A stretch of 64,000 nt of DNA, from NCBI RefSeq assembly GCF_000515395.1, contig NZ_KI911782.1, positions 4,458,697 through 4,522,696 of the forward strand, read 5' to 3'. The notes below the pieces were generated by a model. The model was given only the letters and a program-made list of their open reading frames with translations, was not told where the DNA came from and did not search any database. The translations under genes and the position numbers were made by a program. Below are positions 60,936 through 64,000 of this stretch, one piece after another (positions within the stretch are counted from its first letter, which is position 1; every line of letters begins with the position of its first letter). This DNA is from Jiangella gansuensis DSM 44835 (GTDB lineage: Bacteria; Actinomycetota; Actinomycetes; Jiangellales; Jiangellaceae).

Positions 60936-61988
60936 TCAGCCGCGCAACTGCGGGAGGACCGACTCGCCGTAGGTGCGAATGGTGCCCAGCGGGTTCCTCC
61001 CGGCCACGTTCATCACGACGATCGCGGTGGCGCCGAACTGCTGCAGGGCCTTGATCTTGCGCACGTGGTCCTGAGGGTCAGGGGACAGCAGGCTCCCGGT
61101 CGCGAACGTCAGGTCGGACACCTGATCGCGGCCGTTGGCGTGGATCTGGCCCGGGTCGTGGATGTCGTCGCTGTAGTGGGCCTTGACCTGGGTGGCCTTC
61201 CACTCGCGAGCGCTGTCCAGGGCCGCGTCCTGGGTGTCGTCGATGGCGGCGGCGGCCTGCAGGACGATCTCACCGGGTTCCTTGCTCGCCTCCTCGCAGG
61301 CTCGCCGGTAGCCGGCGATGACGCTCGGCACCGAGCGCGGGTCGGCCAAGGTCCACACGCCCTCGGCGAGCCGGCCGGCGATGCCGGCGGCGCGCTCGCC
61401 GAACGCCGACATGAAGATCGGTGGCCGACGCTCGGGCAGGTCGTACAGCCGCGCCGACTCGGTTCGGAAGTACCGGCCGCGGTACGTCACGGTCTCGCCG
61501 TCGAGCAGCCGCCCGATGATGGTCAGTGCCTCTTCGGTCCGGTCCAGTTGCTCCGGCACCGACGGCCAGCTCATGCCCGCGGGCACCTCGTTCATCGCCT
61601 CGCCGGAACCGACAGCCAGGAAGGCCCGGCCCGGGCACAGGATCTCCAACGTGGCCACTTGCTGCGCGACGACGACCGGGTTGTACCGGTGGACGAGGGA
61701 GGTCACCGCCGGACCCAGCGCCGCCGTGCTGGTCACCTGGCCGGCCGCTCCCAGCCACACCCAGGCGTTGCCGCATGCCGCCGGCGCGGGACTGCCCGGT
61801 TCCCACCATGGCGCCAGGTGGTCGCTGCAGCAGATGATGTCGAAGCCGGCGCGCTCGGCTTCGCCGGCCTGCCGCAGCAGCTCGTCGGCGGAGAACCGCT
61901 CGTGCGCGAGAGCTACGCCGTACGCGACGTCCTCGGGCTGGCGCCGCCGCGCCCACAGCAACCCGCGCACCGCCTCGACGACGCCCAT
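60936..61988 (-). CDS. F420-dependent LLM-class oxidoreductase
   Basis: A 350-residue luciferase-like TIM-barrel enzyme of the F420-dependent G6PD-like group: FDIICCSDHLAPWWEPGSPA, LGPAVTSLVHRYNPVVVAQQ, RAFLAVGSGEAMNEVPAGMS and RRPPIFMSAFGERAAGIAGR are the conserved blocks. Start ATG 61988 follows GGGAGCGAGG. It has no genomic partner here; the substrate may be a sugar phosphate, alcohol or xenobiotic. Confidence 0.87.
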   Translation of the reverse strand: MGVVEAVRGLLWARRRQPEDVAYGVALAHERFSADELLRQAGEAERAGFDIICCSDHLAPWWEPGSPAPAACGNAWVWLGAAGQVTSTAALGPAVTSLVHRYNPVVVAQQVATLEILCPGRAFLAVGSGEAMNEVPAGMSWPSVPEQLDRTEEALTIIGRLLDGETVTYRGRYFRTESARLYDLPERRPPIFMSAFGERAAGIAGRLAEGVWTLADPRSVPSVIAGYRRACEEASKEPGEIVLQAAAAIDDTQDAALDSAREWKATQVKAHYSDDIHDPGQIHANGRDQVSDLTFATGSLLSPDPQDHVRKIKALQQFGATAIVVMNVAGRNPLGTIRTYGESVLPQLRG

Positions 61989-62053
61989 GATCCCGCCTCG
62001 CTCCCTTCCGTTTCCAGCCGCAGTACCCACGAACCCGGACCATTACCTCGCGG

Positions 62054-62536
62054 TCACGGCCGGGTCGAGTCGTCACGCTCCGGCGGAACGTCGGTCTGGC
62101 GCCGTCTGCCGAGCGCGAGGTCGGCCAACCGGCGCAGCGACTCCTCGTTGCGTGGACGCAGGAACAGCCCCTGCACAGCCGTCGGTATTCGCCGCACCGG
62201 TCCTTCAGTTGCCTCTTCGGCCAGGGTCATCTCCGTGCCGCCGCCGGGTACGGGCGTCAGGATCAGGCGGACGCGGGCGGCACCGACGGGCCACATCCGG
62301 GCGGCCAGCTCGATGTGGGACCCGGGGCGGACCGCCCTCACGGTCGTGACGTCCTGGATCGACACCGGCCACGGGCCGATGCTGTGGTGCAGCCGGCTCC
62401 CGACGGCGGGCCATTCCGGGTCGACGGCGCGGATGTGCGCGGCACCGACCACCCAGTTCGCGAACGTCCAGCCGTCGCCGACGACCGCGAACACGTCGTC
62501 GGGAGAGGCGTCCACGCGGCGCGACACCTCGATCAC
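62054..62536 (-). CDS. SRPBCC-family protein
   Basis: A 160-residue helix-grip protein: VIEVSRRVDASPDDVFAVVG, GWTFANWVVGAAHIRAVDPE, WPAVGSRLHHSIGPWPVSIQ. It may bind a hydrophobic molecule such as a polyketide or lipid. GTG 62536 overlaps the DUF4383 gene stop (GTGA), so the two are translated together. Confidence 0.83.
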   Translation of the reverse strand: MIEVSRRVDASPDDVFAVVGDGWTFANWVVGAAHIRAVDPEWPAVGSRLHHSIGPWPVSIQDVTTVRAVRPGSHIELAARMWPVGAARVRLILTPVPGGGTEMTLAEEATEGPVRRIPTAVQGLFLRPRNEESLRRLADLALGRRRQTDVPPERDDSTRP

Positions 62537-62994
62537 GACGGCGCCCCCGTGGTACGGCCGGAGGTCCGGCCCAGGACGACGCCGAGGACGACCATGAGGA
62601 TCGCGAGACCGAGATGGAGCCAGTTGTCGGCGTTGTTGAGAGGCACGAAGTTGGCGGTGCTGTCGTGGTCGACGAACAGGCCGTAGAGCCAGAGCACCGC
62701 ATAGACGAGCCCACCCCAGACGAGGAAGGCACGGGCGCCGCCCGCACTCCGCGCCAGCACCAGGCCCGCCACCCCGAACAGCAGGTGCACGATGTTGTGC
62801 AAAATCGACACCTGGAACACGCCCAGGAGCATGGCCTCCGACTCGTGGCCGGCGAACTCCAGCGTGTCCATGTCGGTGGTGACCCCGGGAACGAAACCGA
62901 GCACGCCTACGGCGAGGAAGACGACCCCCACCACTGTGGCGGCGAGCTGTACCGGCGTCGCCGCCAGGCCGGACTTGCCGATGTCTTCTGTCAT
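62533..62994 (-). CDS. DUF4383 membrane protein
   Basis: A 153-residue protein with four helices: PVQLAATVVGVVFLAVGVLG opens, LGVFQVSILHNIVHLLFGVA is the diagnostic second segment with a conserved histidine pair, followed by AFLVWGGLVYAVLWLYGLFV and LHLGLAILMVVLGVVLGRTS. It is the first gene of a two-gene unit with the SRPBCC gene. Function unknown. Confidence 0.85.
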   Translation of the reverse strand: MTEDIGKSGLAATPVQLAATVVGVVFLAVGVLGFVPGVTTDMDTLEFAGHESEAMLLGVFQVSILHNIVHLLFGVAGLVLARSAGGARAFLVWGGLVYAVLWLYGLFVDHDSTANFVPLNNADNWLHLGLAILMVVLGVVLGRTSGRTTGAPS

Positions 62995-63162
62995 GTCACG
63001 ATCCCTCCCCCTCGATGGGTCCGGGCCATCGCCTGCCCGGACCCATGTGGTGGGTGCCCCTCCGCCGCGCCCTCAAACCTCTGCAGTGCCGACCCGAGCC
63101 AGCGTTTCCGCCGCCCGCCATCGGGAACGGACACTTCGTGAGCGCGAGGAGGGGGAAGCCAG

Positions 63163-63615
63163 ATGATCGGTATCGAGCTTCGGAGCCCGGATTTCAGTGA
63201 CCACACGCCCATCCCGGGCCGGCACGCCCACGACGACGAGAACGTGTCGCCGTCGCTGGAGTGGATCGGCGTTCCGACGGAGGCGGTGGAGCTGTTGTTG
63301 CTGTGTGAAGACCCCGACGCCCCGAGCGGCCCGTTCCTGCACTGGCTCGTGACCGGCATCGACCCACACGCCGCCGGCGTGCCGGAGAACCAGACGCCGG
63401 CCGGCGGGCGCGAATGGCCCAATGACTTCGGGGAAGTCGGCTGGGGCGGCCCCGCGCCGCCGCCGGGCGATCCGGCGCACCGCTACTTCTTCAGGCTGTA
63501 CGTCCTGTCGGAGCCGGCCGACCTGCCGGACGAGCCGACGGTCGAGGACGTGTATCGCGCGGCGGACTCCGCGGCGCTCGGGCGCGGCACGTTGGTGGGG
63601 CTCTTCCAGCGCTGA
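63163..63615 (+). CDS. YbhB/YbcL (PEBP) family protein
   Basis: A 150-residue phosphatidylethanolamine-binding-fold protein: SPDFSDHTPIPGRHAHDDEN, VELLLLCEDPDAPSGPFLHW, the anion-site DPDAPSGPFLHWLVTGI and the closing HRYFFRLYVLSE. ATG 63163 follows GAGGAGGGGGAAGCCAG. It is divergent from the DUF4383 gene and followed 21 bases later by a strong hairpin, so it is monocistronic. Confidence 0.9.
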   Translation: MIGIELRSPDFSDHTPIPGRHAHDDENVSPSLEWIGVPTEAVELLLLCEDPDAPSGPFLHWLVTGIDPHAAGVPENQTPAGGREWPNDFGEVGWGGPAPPPGDPAHRYFFRLYVLSEPADLPDEPTVEDVYRAADSAALGRGTLVGLFQR

Positions 63616-63636
63616 GCATGCGCCCGATTGTGTGAA

Positions 63637-63666
63637 CGGCCGTGCTGGTCCGGACCAGCACGGCCG
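63637..63666 (+). terminator. 30-bp perfect palindrome after the PEBP gene
   Basis: CGGCCGTGCTGGTCC is followed at once by its exact complement GGACCAGCACGGCCG, 21 bases past the PEBP stop. It can form a hairpin of about 13 pairs and is the likely terminator; a role as a binding site is possible. The rest of 63667-63878 shows nothing else I can support. Confidence 0.7.
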
Positions 63667-63878
63667 CCGGGAGGGTCGGGACACGTCGGGGTCGCCGCAG
63701 GTCCCTGGCGAATGTCGGTCGCGCGTATGCACCCGCCGGGCCTGGCATGCCGATGGAAAGCGTGAGTAGACGGACCTTTCTGTCCTCAGGGGGTTGATTA
63801 CGAACCCGTCACGTGTTTCGGTGGGTACACGTGGTCAAGCAAGTCGCCACGACACACGATATCTGGACAGGTGTCGGC

Positions 63879-64000
63879 ATGCGGACCCAATCGTCGTTTC
63901 ACCAACGCACGAGCCCCGACCAGAGCCCCGCAAATCTCGATCGCGGTGAGCTGACCAACGACATGTTGCGCCGGGCCGCCCAGGCCGGCGGGCAGGAGCG
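63879..64000 (+). CDS. 5' end of a probable SigB/SigF-type sigma factor
   Basis: The frame opens at ATG 63879 and runs off the window after 40 codons, ending ELTNDMLRRAAQAGGQE. Sigma-B/F-type factors start with a short variable stretch and a helix of this pattern (DRxELTxxMLxxAAxA). No ribosome site is clear. The stress genes before it fit such a factor, but the assignment rests on few residues. Confidence 0.45.
   Translation, partial: MRTQSSFHQRTSPDQSPANLDRGELTNDMLRRAAQAGGQE

Noticed and set aside
63793-63830. GTTTCGGTGGGTAC considered as a SigB/SigF-type promoter before the sigma factor gene
   Set aside because: The GTTT and GGGTA elements are only four bases apart instead of about fifteen, and no correctly spaced pair was found.

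Overview
The window is high-GC DNA with dense, often overlapping genes and many GTG starts. A mycothiol-type DinB/MDMPI enzyme, a CtaF-like oxidase subunit IV, F420/deazaflavin-type oxidoreductases, DUF1707 and DUF6098 proteins and an LAxTG sortase signal all point to a free-living, sporoactinomycete-like Actinomycetota. The genus cannot be fixed from sequence alone. Carbohydrate genes, ACC deaminase and a glycan-binding module fit a soil or plant-associated saprophyte.

Layout. 0-16 kb is a carbohydrate/accessory zone: GH2 beta-mannosidase, secreted metallophosphoesterase, HAD dehalogenase, a TetR-MFS efflux pair with a perfect operator, then a decayed sugar-acid locus. That locus holds a truncated ABC permease, an epimerase, one mandelate-racemase-family gene with a nonsense codon, a second reduced to a frameshifted fragment, a LacI regulator and a large unrecognised protein. 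16-19 kb is an SMP-30 / GntR / ACC deaminase unit with a palindromic operator on the GntR start. 19-28 kb holds two LuxR-type regulators, two nearly identical VOC proteins, small oxidoreductases, a gene remnant and a FitAB toxin-antitoxin pair. 29.2-37.7 kb is a coherent catabolic operon: M24 peptidase, threonine-synthase-like PLP enzyme, two permeases, a lipoprotein solute-binding protein and an argininosuccinate-lyase-like enzyme, divergent from a PucR regulator. 38.9-40.4 kb is an ArsR / SRPBCC / DinB operon.

40.4-50.4 kb is the most distinctive region: an anchored-repeat ABC locus. A divergent promoter with Zur-like boxes drives, leftward, a cell-wall protein with one choice-of-anchor M module and a WxL-like C-terminus, followed by a DUF916 protein. 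Rightward it drives a 995-residue LAxTG wall protein with three modules, then a ZnuA-type lipoprotein, a membrane-anchored module protein, an ATPase and an ABC-3 permease. In the lipoprotein the module is inserted and its two halves appear in swapped order. Five proteins in this locus carry or resemble the same His-containing module, so I read it as a wall-to-membrane zinc (or manganese) capture relay.

51.3-54.8 kb is a three-gene ABC cassette preceded by a tiny cysteine-containing ORF and a hydrolase that lost its nucleophile region. 54.9-63.6 kb is a housekeeping/stress stretch: SPFH/NfeD, NhaA, VOC, ChaB, CBS, CtaF-like, LLM, SRPBCC, DUF4383 and PEBP proteins. The window ends inside a probable SigB/SigF-type sigma factor gene. 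I saw no rRNA, tRNA, CRISPR array, transposase or integrase.
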